Positions 34,463 through 43,153 of a DNA stretch of 64,000 bases are shown here, in pieces. Source of the DNA: Gracilibacillus ureilyticus. Its GTDB lineage: Bacteria > Bacillota > Bacilli > Bacillales > Amphibacillaceae. The number at the start of each line of letters is the position of its first letter. The stretch's first letter is position 1. The position numbers were made by a program, and so were the translations under genes. The stretch is from positions 1 through 64,000 of the forward strand of contig NZ_FOGL01000002.1 in the NCBI RefSeq assembly GCF_900111195.1, written 5' to 3'. The notes below the pieces were generated by a model. The model had not been told where the DNA came from. It saw nothing but the letters and a program-made list of their open reading frames with translations, and did not search any database.

Positions 34463-35596
34463 ATGAAGAAGGAGATTCAATTTGAACATGTGAAGAAATC
34501 CTATGGTGATACAGAAGTTGTGAAGGATTTGAATTTCACGATAAAAGAGGGAGAGCGTTTAATATTACTGGGACCTTCAGGGTGCGGAAAGTCCACGATA
34601 TTACGAATGATTGCAGGATTAGAGAATATTACAGATGGAAACTTATACATGAACGGTGAAAAGATGAATCATGTTCCAAGCGGATTAAGAAATGTCTCCA
34701 TGGTATTCCAGAATTATGCCTTATACCCGCATATGACAGTAAAACAGAACATTGTTTACGGGTTAAAGGTACAGAAATTACCGAAACAGGAGATGGAAAA
34801 CAGGCTGAATTCCGTTATGGAAATCCTGCAGCTAAGAGGATTGGAGGACCGTTTACCGAAAAGTTTGTCTGGCGGACAACGTCAGCGCGTGGCATTGGCA
34901 AGAGCAACCGTGAAGCGGAGTGACTTTTTTCTGCTAGATGAACCGTTATCCAATCTTGATGCACAATTACGCGAATCTGCTCGTAAAGAACTGGTGAAAA
35001 TTCATGAAATGTTTAATCAGACGATCGTTTATGTGACACATGATCAAATCGAGGCAATGACTTTTGCTGACAGAATTGCATTAATGTACAACGGAGAGCT
35101 GCAGATGCTTGATACGCCGGACAATGTATATCACAGACCTGCAAATGTATTTACAGCAAAATTTATAGGTTCCCCGTCGGCAAATATATTAGAGGCAGAT
35201 TACCGGAATGGATGGGTACATACAGGTAACCAGGCTTTTGAGGTAAATGACAGCTGGAAAGAACATATGAACAAACAAAGCTTTGATGACATATTGTTTG
35301 GCATCAGGCCGGAACATTTAGAGCTGTCAACCAGCCCAATGTCTAATGGATTGGAAGGCAGAATCAAATATATCGAGAATCTGGGGAAAAGCTGCAGTAT
35401 CTATTTAGAAGCAGATGGTCAGGAAATGATCGCTGTCAGTGAAAACGGAAGCTGGAAACAGGGTCAATCCGTCTATGTGCGCCCACAATCTGACCGGATA
35501 CATTTTTTCAATAAAGCAACAGAAAAATCACTAGGCCATCCAGCTGAGCGAACTGAAACAAACCAAACTATAGAGGAAAGAAGGGTTTTAGTATGA
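34463..35596 (+). CDS. ugpC: Ugp-type ABC transporter ATP-binding protein (UgpC/MsmK-like)
   Basis: The 377-residue protein has Walker A GPSGCGKST, signature LSGGQRQRVALARATVK, Walker B FFLLDEPLSNLD, and the C-terminal OB-type regulatory domain of MalK/UgpC (IRPEHLEL onwards). The start is behind GGGAGG. Its last four bases overlap the start of the isomerase gene. Unlike the maltodextrin system further right, this operon carries its own ATPase. Confidence 0.9.
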   Translation: MKKEIQFEHVKKSYGDTEVVKDLNFTIKEGERLILLGPSGCGKSTILRMIAGLENITDGNLYMNGEKMNHVPSGLRNVSMVFQNYALYPHMTVKQNIVYGLKVQKLPKQEMENRLNSVMEILQLRGLEDRLPKSLSGGQRQRVALARATVKRSDFFLLDEPLSNLDAQLRESARKELVKIHEMFNQTIVYVTHDQIEAMTFADRIALMYNGELQMLDTPDNVYHRPANVFTAKFIGSPSANILEADYRNGWVHTGNQAFEVNDSWKEHMNKQSFDDILFGIRPEHLELSTSPMSNGLEGRIKYIENLGKSCSIYLEADGQEMIAVSENGSWKQGQSVYVRPQSDRIHFFNKATEKSLGHPAERTETNQTIEERRVLV

Positions 35597-36393
35597 CAAG
35601 CGTTACTTATTCCGATTTAGTTTTATTAAATAAAGATATGATCGAAAATGTTCAGCAGTTAATAGAATATGGTGCGGATAAAATTGAACTGATGATGGAT
35701 GGAGACAAATGGGATGAGATGGATCGGCTGTTTGAACCGGTTGCTGCCCAATTAAACAAGCTTCCAGTATCTTTCTCTATCCACCCTCCGGCATGGGACA
35801 TTAACCTGACAAGTGAGAACAAAGCAATCAGGGAGGCGTCCTTTCATGAATACAGGAAGGCTATTGAATTTGCTGCAATGATTGATGCCAGTCATGTTGT
35901 GATCCACCCTGGATTCTGTTTTTCACCTGTTTTTGATAAGCGTTTAGCCCAGCGGCGTGCAAAAGAATCGATTATCCGGTTATGTGAAATAGCAAGACCG
36001 CTTGGCGTGAACCTGGCTGTAGAAAATGTGGGATACAGCGGTACTGCTCTTTTTACCCAGGAGGAATTTATTCATTTTCTTGATGGGATTGATGAAATTG
36101 CCGGCTATTTAATTGATGTCGGACATGCACAACTGGACGGCTGGGATGTCCCGTCTGTTCTCGTCTCGGTTAAAGACAGATTAATGGCACTGCATCTTCA
36201 TGATAATATGGCTGAAGTTGATGACCATCTGCCGATTGGTGCAGGGAAAATGGACTGGCAGAAGATATTGGATACGATCAGAGACCATCAGATCCAATGT
36301 GATTATATTCTAGAATACGCACCAGGCACAGCTCTGGAAGCATTGCGTACAGGAAAGGAATTTTTACAGCAAAGTGTTCTTATAAGCCAGTAG
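35593..36393 (+). CDS. Sugar phosphate isomerase/epimerase (TIM-barrel, AP-endonuclease-2 fold)
   Basis: The 266-residue protein has the xylose-isomerase-like TIM-barrel with conserved metal-binding strand ends: SIHPP, VIHPG, LAVENVG, YLIDVGHA and LHLHDN, and a final YILEYAPG. These supply the His/Glu/Asp ligands of this superfamily. The substrate is unknown; in this operon a phosphorylated glycerol derivative or a polyol phosphate is possible. It overlaps ugpC by four bases. Confidence 0.82.
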   Translation: MTSVTYSDLVLLNKDMIENVQQLIEYGADKIELMMDGDKWDEMDRLFEPVAAQLNKLPVSFSIHPPAWDINLTSENKAIREASFHEYRKAIEFAAMIDASHVVIHPGFCFSPVFDKRLAQRRAKESIIRLCEIARPLGVNLAVENVGYSGTALFTQEEFIHFLDGIDEIAGYLIDVGHAQLDGWDVPSVLVSVKDRLMALHLHDNMAEVDDHLPIGAGKMDWQKILDTIRDHQIQCDYILEYAPGTALEALRTGKEFLQQSVLISQ

Positions 36394-36408
36394 AAGGAAG
36401 CTGATTTC

Positions 36409-37215
36409 ATGATTTCACCAAATGATTATGAAGCATACTGTTTCGATTTAGATGGCACCATTTATATAGGTGATCAACTGTTGCCAGGTGTGAAAGAGAC
36501 ATTATCGGCGATCAGATCATCCGGGAAAAAAGTTCTTTTTATAACAAATTCTCCAACAATGACTAGAAAAGACGGAAAAGAACGTCTGGAACAATTCGGA
36601 ATAGAAGTGAGTATGGAAGAGGTAATTACAACACCATATTTAGCAGCAATATATTTTGCAGAGATTGCCAGAGATGCAACTGTTTTTATCATAGGCGAAC
36701 AGGCGATCAGGGAGGAGCTCGACAATCTCTCTATCCGCAGAACAGATAATCCGGCAAAAGCTACCCATGTTTTAGCAGGATTGGACAGGTCTTTTACCTA
36801 TAAGGATTTGCAGCAGGCGGTGGATGCTGTTAGACATTGCGGCAAACTGATTGTTACGAATCCTGATCCAAACTGTCCTGTGCCGGGAGGAGTGATCCCT
36901 GATACGATGTCGCTTGCGAAAGCGATCGAAGTAGCTTCTGAAAGAAAGATAGATAAAGTGTTGGGAAAACCTTTTGATACATATGGAGACATAATGATCG
37001 AACTGTTGGGTGTGATGCCGGAAAAAATATTAGTTATCGGAGACAGGCTGGAAACAGACATTCAATTGGGTATCACTAAACAATTTACCACATGTTTAGT
37101 GCTTACAGGAGGAGCGGACGAGAGTGATCTAATAAGCTCATCTATTAAACCGGATTATGTTGTAAAGAATTTAGAAGGCTTGTTTGAAAGCAAAAGTAAA
37201 AAAATAAGTGTGTGA
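36409..37215 (+). CDS. HAD-IIA family phosphatase (NagD/AraL/p-nitrophenylphosphatase-like)
   Basis: The 268-residue protein carries the HAD motifs: FDLDGTIYIGDQLLPG (motif I, Asp12 nucleophile and Asp14), VLFITNSPT (motif II), Lys in KVLGKPF (motif III) and VIGDRLETDIQLG (motif IV). The capped IIA class includes phosphoglycolate and glycerol-1-phosphate phosphatases. As the last gene of the glpP-ugp operon it may dephosphorylate an imported or generated phosphoglycerol compound. A strong terminator follows. Confidence 0.88.
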   Translation: MISPNDYEAYCFDLDGTIYIGDQLLPGVKETLSAIRSSGKKVLFITNSPTMTRKDGKERLEQFGIEVSMEEVITTPYLAAIYFAEIARDATVFIIGEQAIREELDNLSIRRTDNPAKATHVLAGLDRSFTYKDLQQAVDAVRHCGKLIVTNPDPNCPVPGGVIPDTMSLAKAIEVASERKIDKVLGKPFDTYGDIMIELLGVMPEKILVIGDRLETDIQLGITKQFTTCLVLTGGADESDLISSSIKPDYVVKNLEGLFESKSKKISV

Positions 37216-37221
37216 TAAAAG

Positions 37222-37257
37222 GGTTCAGGAAAGTTCCTGAACCTGCTGCTTTTTTTA
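37222..37257 (+). terminator. Intrinsic terminator of the ugp operon
   Basis: GGTTCAGGA and TCCTGAACC pair around a 4-base loop, followed at a short distance by a run of seven T. Confidence 0.85.
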
Positions 37258-37376
37258 AGGGAAAGAGTTATCATATATATTCAATTTTTACCATAATGTT
37301 GAAATTATCAGAATATATATGTATGATGGTTAATGGTGTGAGAATGTGGGTCTGTTCTAAAATCTTATTAGTTAGT

Positions 37377-37802
37377 AAAATGAAGTGCAACAATGTCGAT
37401 GGATGATGATTGGTAAAAATAAAATGTCACATTATGGAGTTGATTAATTTGGTAAAGAAATTTTTAAGTTTTGATAAAATGATCACACCTTCTATTATTA
37501 AAGTAGTGTTCTGGATTGGTGTAGTAATTGTTGTGATAACTGGTCTGATCACAATGATTTCAGGGCTTTCTTATTACGGAAGCGGCGAACAGGTTTTTTC
37601 TGGAATTATAACTATATTATTAGGACCGCTGGTAATTCGGATTTATTGTGAATTATTAATTTTAATGTTTAAAATGTACGATGCTTTACAGGATATTAGA
37701 GAGCATCTAACTGCTGGCAATAAAAACACAATTGACTAGTCTTCCCCACTGATTTTCACATAAAGATATTGTTCCATACCAGACATTGTTGCACTTGATT
37801 TT
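37377..37802. mobile_element. DUF4282 cassette 2 bounded by inverted repeats
   Basis: The left end (37377-37395) and right end (37784-37802) are inverted copies differing at one of 19 positions; the core AAGTGCAACAATG / CATTGTTGCACTT is the same as in cassette 1. They enclose a single gene, the second DUF4282 protein. The spacing from left end to gene is longer than in cassette 1, so the copies have diverged inside while their ends are conserved. Confidence 0.55.
37449..37739 (+). CDS. DUF4282-domain small membrane protein, copy 2
   Basis: The 96-residue paralogue of the protein at 23535 has the same TTG start behind GGAG and the same first helix (KFLSFDKMITPSIIKVVFWI) and second helix (VIRIYCELLILMFKMYDALQ). 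The most variable part is the extracytoplasmic turn and the last 15 residues. No function is known. The longer frame from 37410 is not supported by a binding site. Confidence 0.85.
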   Translation: MVKKFLSFDKMITPSIIKVVFWIGVVIVVITGLITMISGLSYYGSGEQVFSGIITILLGPLVIRIYCELLILMFKMYDALQDIREHLTAGNKNTID

Positions 37803-37848
37803 ATTCGTTAAGGAATGGTAGCACTTCAACACAGAGAAGCATAAAAAA

Positions 37849-37874
37849 TCCTTTCCCCATCAGTGAGGAAAGGA
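37849..37874 (-). terminator. Intrinsic terminator of the diguanylate cyclase gene
   Basis: On the minus strand TCCTTTCC and GGAAAGGA pair around a 10-base loop and are followed by TTTTTT. Confidence 0.82.
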
Positions 37875-37896
37875 ATCGACTAAATTATTGTTGCTG

Positions 37897-39807
37897 TTAG
37901 GATCTTTCTTCTTTTGGCTGAAATGGCACGACATTTCCTGTGCCGGTTTTTGACGCTACCTGGTTTCTTCCTAAAGCTTTTGCCTGATACAGTGCTTCGT
38001 CTGCTTGTTTTAACACACTGTTCAAGTCCATCTGCTTATCAGGAACTGTTGTATACAGGCCGATACTTAAAGTGACATATTTGGAAACCGGCGAAGTGTG
38101 GTGCGCTATTTCCAACTGTTCGATTTGTTTATTGATATCTCTTGCAACACGCTCTGCCTCTTCCTGATTTAATCGCGGAATCAGACCAACGAATTCCTCA
38201 CCACCATATCGTGACACTAATCCGCCGGGCAGTGAGCTGATTTGCTTATCCAGTTCCTGGGCAACCTGCTGCAAACATTCATCACCTTTTTGATGTCCAT
38301 ACCAATCATTGTATTTTTTAAAATAATCAATATCTAAAAACAGGATGGAAACTGGTGCTTTCTCTTTTGCGCAAAGTTCCATTTGTTCCTTGAAATAATC
38401 ATCAAATTGTCTTCGGTTCGGGATATTCGTCAATCCATCGACTAATGCCATATTTTTCAGTTTAACATTTAATTCCTTCAGCTTTTTATTCGATTGCTGT
38501 AATTGATTGGTACGTGCTTCAACCTTTGCTTCCAGATCACTGTTAAGCTGAGCTAAGTCGTTCGCCAGACTTTTTGACAGATCAAGCGATTTGGACAGTC
38601 TTCTCGATATAACCAGGGACAGGCATATAACGAAAAAGACAATCCCGATAGGATATACATCAACATCCGGTAAGCGGAGAAATTCTGCAGAAATATCTAT
38701 CAGAATTGTAATCATTAAAAATACGATTCCGATTAACAGGTAGTATCTCTCCGCATGTTTGCTTCTCAGTGATCTCGCAAGGACAATCAAAGAATAGCAT
38801 ACACATATAATCATGAATAGATGAAAATAGACTTCAAATAACAGATAAACTTTCGCTTCTGTAAATATTGTAAGAAGATCATAAATAACAGCAACGATTA
38901 TCGTGATGATAGTAAACCATCTGTAACTTTCCTTCAGATAAAGACGGTAAATGACCATTGATAATAACGGAACATGGGAATATAGGCTAATGTAGTCCAG
39001 TTTATTCGCAAGCTCCCAATCAACATTCGGAAAAAACTTCGTAAAGAATACATCACCAACCATTAAATACCGGAAAGCTGCCACTAAACAGAGCAATCCA
39101 AAATAATAGAAATATGGTTCTGTCCGTCGGAAAACGCCAAGGCCGATATGATAGATTCCTGCTAACACGAGAAAACCAATGATTACCGATTGAAAAATAA
39201 CTTCCATCATATGACTTGCATGGATGTTATCAGATGTGCCAAGAATGACAGGGTCCAGGATTCCACCATCGACATGATGATAATTAGAAATCTGTAACGT
39301 TATCGTGAAACTGCTGGATTCTGGTGAAAAATAAACCACCCGAGGGTGCTTCTGCGGTATACTCGTACTCTGGTCTATACCGACTTCTCCGCTTTGGGCA
39401 ATCAGTCTATCGTCCACCCACAATTTATTAGCGGAAAACATCACAGGAACCTGCAAACCTAATATATTTTCCGTGTCTGCTGTTGTCACCTCTAACCGGA
39501 ATGTGGCATAGCCTTCGCTTGGTAAGGTTTCTCCAGCTATCGTATGGGTATTCCAAATGAGCGGTAAATTGACAACACTCGCTTCATTACTTATCACTCC
39601 TTCAGAAAAGTCCCCCGGTTCCAATAGCTGGTTCCAGTAGAATTCCCACTCTCCATTTAACGGTATTAATTCCTCTTCCTGATCCCATGCAGATAAATTT
39701 ATCTCTCCTTCATCTGCTGTGAAATCTGTTGTAACGCTTCCATATGGAGTTCCGCATGCTGCCAGGAATAATGTGAAAAACAGTATGCCAATAAGTTTAA
39801 GTCTCAG
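37897..39807 (-). CDS. 7TMR-DISM membrane diguanylate cyclase lipoprotein, rare start codon
   Basis: The GGDEF enzyme makes cyclic di-GMP from two GTP. The longest standard-start frame begins at TTG 39624, but the open frame continues upstream without a stop and encodes a lipoprotein signal peptide (LRLKLIGILFFTLFLAAC) right behind GAAGGTGAC. The start must be the CTG at 39807 or the ATT at 39810, since no ATG, GTG or TTG is available; the protein then has about 636 residues. Order: signal and Cys, extracellular 7TMR-DISMED2-like beta domain (about 60-200), seven membrane helices (about 205-400), coiled coil, GGDEF (about 455-615) with intact RYGGEEF. The allosteric RxxD site upstream of it is absent. 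Confidence 0.82.
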   Translation of the reverse strand: MRLKLIGILFFTLFLAACGTPYGSVTTDFTADEGEINLSAWDQEEELIPLNGEWEFYWNQLLEPGDFSEGVISNEASVVNLPLIWNTHTIAGETLPSEGYATFRLEVTTADTENILGLQVPVMFSANKLWVDDRLIAQSGEVGIDQSTSIPQKHPRVVYFSPESSSFTITLQISNYHHVDGGILDPVILGTSDNIHASHMMEVIFQSVIIGFLVLAGIYHIGLGVFRRTEPYFYYFGLLCLVAAFRYLMVGDVFFTKFFPNVDWELANKLDYISLYSHVPLLSMVIYRLYLKESYRWFTIITIIVAVIYDLLTIFTEAKVYLLFEVYFHLFMIICVCYSLIVLARSLRSKHAERYYLLIGIVFLMITILIDISAEFLRLPDVDVYPIGIVFFVICLSLVISRRLSKSLDLSKSLANDLAQLNSDLEAKVEARTNQLQQSNKKLKELNVKLKNMALVDGLTNIPNRRQFDDYFKEQMELCAKEKAPVSILFLDIDYFKKYNDWYGHQKGDECLQQVAQELDKQISSLPGGLVSRYGGEEFVGLIPRLNQEEAERVARDINKQIEQLEIAHHTSPVSKYVTLSIGLYTTVPDKQMDLNSVLKQADEALYQAKALGRNQVASKTGTGNVVPFQPKEERS

Positions 39808-39810
39808 AAT

Positions 39811-40331
39811 GTCACCTTCTTTCTTGGATGTAGCATGTTCGTCTTTTCGTTTGTTATATATAAAATTTTATTTGCATCTCCTAGGGGCGTAATGATGGGA
39901 TGACAGCTTTATTTAAATCATAAATAGACCTCTCTATTAATCTGGGGAGAGGTCTATCATCATTACGATATCCAATCCCCCCGCGGGAATCGCTTATCCA
40001 TACCCCTCATGAGCGTAGTTGCGGGTATATGTATCTATTACTAACCGTCTATAATACACCCGGTTCTACTTTTTCAAAAGTTTATGGGGTTCAAAAGTCT
40101 CATTTTATTATATCATACTCCTAATATGGAAAGTAGGGAAGGCTTTTTCTGCTATTCTTATCGATCGTAATTTTGCCTTTACTCAGCAACCGCAAAAAAA
40201 GCCAAAACCACCCGTTACTGACTGTGGTTTCGGCTTTCTTAAAATTTGGTCCAGGTAAAAGCTCCCTAATTCAGGAGGTGCTTCAACTCTAACGGCCTTT
40301 CCTGCCGGATCTATTAAAAGTCCCGATTTTA
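39811..40331. other. Gene-free stretch with nested inverted repeats
   Basis: No reading frame of note is present. ATAGACCTCTC and GAGAGGTCTAT (about 39925-39958) form a perfect 11-base hairpin. Outside it CGTAATGATG (about 39889-39898) pairs with CATCATTACG (about 39959-39968), and ATACCC pairs with GGGTAT across a GC-rich 40000-40028 stretch. TATAAT sequences occur on both strands (40050 plus; about 40108 minus). The element resembles a small structured RNA or a decayed type I toxin locus; the direction is unclear. Confidence 0.4.
40199..40238 (-). terminator. Intrinsic terminator downstream of the membrane-coiled-coil gene
   Basis: On the minus strand AAAGCC-G-AAACCAC pairs with GTGGTTTTGGCTTT around a 12-base loop and runs into a T-rich tail. 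It lies about 95 bases after the stop codon at 40332. Confidence 0.82.
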
Positions 40332-40967
40332 TCATCTTCTTGTGAAAAAGTTAATCCATCCCAGTGTAGATGCTTCTTGTGCTTTTTGATAGGTTGCCGC
40401 CTGAAGCTGTTTTAAATGTCTCATTTCCTGCATGTGTTCTTCATGACGAAGCTCCTGCTCGTACAGATTGATCGCTTCTTTTAAGCTGTCTGCCCTGCTA
40501 TTTTGAATATATTCCTCAAACATCTGGATCGCATGAACTGTCCAGTATTTTTCCGGAACTATCGAATAGTCTAATAATTGCAGAAGCTGTTCTTTTTCGG
40601 CTTCTAATCGCTGAAGAACGGTTGTCTGCTTCTCCAGTTTTTCCTGTGCCTTCTTCTCTTTATATCTGCCGTATTTCGTATAGCCCATAATATAAAAAAT
40701 CGTGAAGATGGCCATGAGAAGATAAACTAGAAAATCACTAGGCTCGCCCACATTAAACAATGAACGAAATGGGTATGTGACAATGTCAATGAGGTAAGCG
40801 ACCCCGAAAAATAAGATAAACCATACAATAATATGCTGCCACCACTTTAGTAACTTTACCTCTGGCAGTAATGCCTGGTAATTCCGGTAATTCTCCTGTA
40901 ATTTGATTAAATTCTGCTTTGTTTGTGAGAGTTGTTGATGTAACTCACTTCTTGATTCCTGCTGCAT
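40332..40967 (-). CDS. Hypothetical membrane protein with coiled coils
   Basis: The 211-residue protein has an N-terminal coiled coil (about 3-35, Gln/Leu/Glu-rich), two membrane helices (about 43-64 and 78-96), a second long coiled coil (about 100-135) and a charged helical C-terminus ending GWINFFTRR. I do not recognise a family. It lies 30 bases downstream of a lipoprotein gene and is probably co-transcribed with it. Confidence 0.7.
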   Translation of the reverse strand: MQQESRSELHQQLSQTKQNLIKLQENYRNYQALLPEVKLLKWWQHIIVWFILFFGVAYLIDIVTYPFRSLFNVGEPSDFLVYLLMAIFTIFYIMGYTKYGRYKEKKAQEKLEKQTTVLQRLEAEKEQLLQLLDYSIVPEKYWTVHAIQMFEEYIQNSRADSLKEAINLYEQELRHEEHMQEMRHLKQLQAATYQKAQEASTLGWINFFTRR

Positions 40968-40997
40968 GTTCTTTCAACTCCTATGCTTATGTAATTT

Positions 40998-42014
40998 TTA
41001 CTTAACAGGTACCATTTCGACTGCTTCTTTTGTTTCCCGGCTTACTAAGACTATTGCTCCAACCCCTTGACGGGAATAAGCGCCAATTAATAATTCATCA
41101 AAAACATGGATCTCGCTGACAGCTGTATGTAGATTATTTTCTTCCAGACTCATTCTGTCGAGTTCATATATCGTCCGATCAACCTCTGCTTCTGCAGATG
41201 AATAATAAATGTTATTCCTGTCGACATTGAAATAATCAATCTTTTTACTGATAAGGTTCGCTTGAGTATCATTCGGTAAAGAATAGTGAAATAATCCGGA
41301 GTCTCCTTCAAATATGGTATAGAAAAGGTCTTCTCCATCTAAAATATATTCCCCGTAATTCTCCAGAAACAGGAACCTGTCTTCTGTTCCTTCAGTATTG
41401 CCAAGGTGGTAACCATCATGGTCATAATAGACAATCCTCGTGTCGGATACACTCATGGAAAGAGCGGCATAAGGTAGTTTAGTTTGCTCTTCATCTGCTG
41501 TATTCCACTTATAAACAGACCCATCCATGATAAATAGTAAATCATCTCCCGAAGCATATAAGTTCCCGATTGGCTGGTTTATGATCACCTTTTCTCCCGT
41601 GCCATCCAGCCTCATTTTATGTAAAGACTCGTGTAGTGGATATCCTGATGAATTGTCCACTTTAATGTAGTAAATAAAACTACCTGCAATTTGAAGATTG
41701 CTCACTGGATAATCTGTTAACTGTACAGCTTCGGTTCCATCAGTCTTCATCTTAAATAAATGCCCATCTGATAAGATATAAGAAAAATAAATCCAGTCAT
41801 CTAACATGAGGTAATCCCCGCCGGCGTTTATATTTCCACTGCTGTTGGTAAAAGATATTTTTTCCTCAACAGGTTCCTGTTTCTCTTTCTCATCCGGCTC
41901 CTTAATTTCCGTATGCTTACCCGCTTCATTTTCAACTTTAGCATCACTTTCATTGGCTGAGCAGGCGCTAAGAATGACCATTACCGAGAGTAAGAGTAAT
42001 AATTTTATCCGCAT
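40998..42014 (-). CDS. DUF5050-like beta-propeller lipoprotein
   Basis: The 338-residue protein has a lipoprotein signal (MRIKLLLLLSVMVILSAC, Cys18), an acidic/Lys-rich linker (about 20-55) and a repeat domain: units such as DDWIYFSYILSDGHLFKMKT, GSFIYYIKV, HKMRLDGTGEKVI and NNIYYSS recur about every 40-45 residues, typical of DUF5050/TolB-like propellers that report on environmental ligands or cell-wall state. The start follows GGAGGTG. The next gene encodes a coiled-coil membrane protein. Confidence 0.78.
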   Translation of the reverse strand: MRIKLLLLLSVMVILSACSANESDAKVENEAGKHTEIKEPDEKEKQEPVEEKISFTNSSGNINAGGDYLMLDDWIYFSYILSDGHLFKMKTDGTEAVQLTDYPVSNLQIAGSFIYYIKVDNSSGYPLHESLHKMRLDGTGEKVIINQPIGNLYASGDDLLFIMDGSVYKWNTADEEQTKLPYAALSMSVSDTRIVYYDHDGYHLGNTEGTEDRFLFLENYGEYILDGEDLFYTIFEGDSGLFHYSLPNDTQANLISKKIDYFNVDRNNIYYSSAEAEVDRTIYELDRMSLEENNLHTAVSEIHVFDELLIGAYSRQGVGAIVLVSRETKEAVEMVPVK

Positions 42015-42084
42015 ATGTCTTCACCTCCTGTTAAAAGTTCTGTATATATATCGGTCCAACTTCCCGTTTGTTTAGAGGAAAGGG

Positions 42085-42192
42085 ATGGAAGGTATCTCCT
42101 CTATTATCGGTTATCCAAGAACAGTTGCTAATCTTCCAGAACAGGGTGATGTTATCTCTGAAGTATGTTTGGATCCCATGCCACCTTTTTAG
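42085..42192 (+). CDS. Possible small ORF of 35 codons upstream of rbsK
   Basis: An ATG behind AGAGGAAAGGG opens a 35-codon frame reading SIIGYPRTVANLPEQGDVIS in the middle. The binding site is good, but no family is recognised. It could be a peptide, or the remnant of a truncated gene, and is listed because it is too regular to be dismissed. Confidence 0.22.
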   Translation: MEGISSIIGYPRTVANLPEQGDVISEVCLDPMPPF

Positions 42193-42286
42193 TATAATCA
42201 GTTTAAAATAACTTGTAGTCTTTGTTGGCAGTATAATTCTGCATCATGCATGCCGCAAATAAGGATGGTACAGGTGAGGTGAAAGA

Positions 42287-43153
42287 ATGGATAAACCAAG
42301 AGTAACAGTTGTAGGAAGTATCAATATGGACCTGCTAACATCTGTATCAAGGTTGCCCAATCAAGGGGAAACAATGGTTGGGGATACTTTTGAGATGAAG
42401 CCAGGAGGAAAAGGTGCAAACCAGGCAGTGGCTGCTGCAAGACTTGGGGCTCATGTTTCTATGATAGGAAAAGTAGGGAATGATGCACTCGGTAATGATT
42501 TATTAGCACATTTGGACAATGAAAATATCGATACTTCGGGTGTGGATATTGATCAGAAATTAAGCACAGGGATTGCCAATATTATTCTTTACGAAAAAGA
42601 TAACAGGATAATGATTATTCCAGGAGCGAATGAGGCTGTTACGAAAGACTATGTGGATAAATGGAAAGAAAAAGTCCTGGACAGTGATATGGTGCTCATG
42701 CAAATGGAGATCCCTATCCAGACGATCATCTGGTGTGCTGATTTATGCAGTGAAAAGCAGGTTCCGTTTATCCTGAACCCCGCACCTGCTATTGAACTTC
42801 CTGCCCATGTGTACGAAAAGGCGTTGTATATTACACCAAATGAGGAAGAGGGCAACCTCCTTTTCGACGACAGCAAGGATAAATATCAGGAAAAACTTAT
42901 TACAACAATAGGTTCTAAGGGGGCGTCTTATCAGAACAGTATTATCGATACATATGCCTCCAATGTTGTAGATACTACAGGAGCTGGAGATACTTTTAAC
43001 GGAGCATTGGCATTTTTCATTGCTTCAGGTCTACCGGTAAAAGACGCGATCTTTAAAGCAAATATAGCAGCTTCCCTCGCAATAGAGCACTTGGGAGCAC
43101 AACAAGGCATGCCAACATTAAAGCAGGTGGAAGAGAGGATAAGCCGAACATGA
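42287..43153 (+). CDS. rbsK: Ribokinase
   Basis: The 288-residue PfkB-family kinase phosphorylates ribose to ribose-5-phosphate. N-terminal VVGSINMDLLTSVSRLPNQG and GGKGANQAVAAARLGA are the ribokinase signatures, and DTTGAGDTFNGALAFF is the PfkB signature with the catalytic Asp in GAGD. Length is slightly below B. subtilis RbsK (293). No rbsD or rbsACB genes adjoin it; it overlaps by four bases with an OmdA-like gene, so its role may be salvage rather than ribose uptake. The start is behind AGGTGAGG. Confidence 0.88.
   Translation: MDKPRVTVVGSINMDLLTSVSRLPNQGETMVGDTFEMKPGGKGANQAVAAARLGAHVSMIGKVGNDALGNDLLAHLDNENIDTSGVDIDQKLSTGIANIILYEKDNRIMIIPGANEAVTKDYVDKWKEKVLDSDMVLMQMEIPIQTIIWCADLCSEKQVPFILNPAPAIELPAHVYEKALYITPNEEEGNLLFDDSKDKYQEKLITTIGSKGASYQNSIIDTYASNVVDTTGAGDTFNGALAFFIASGLPVKDAIFKANIAASLAIEHLGAQQGMPTLKQVEERISRT

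Noticed and set aside
37212-37406. 64-codon frame after the HAD phosphatase gene
   Set aside because: It begins within the end of the HAD gene and reads through the terminator hairpin; no independent binding site.
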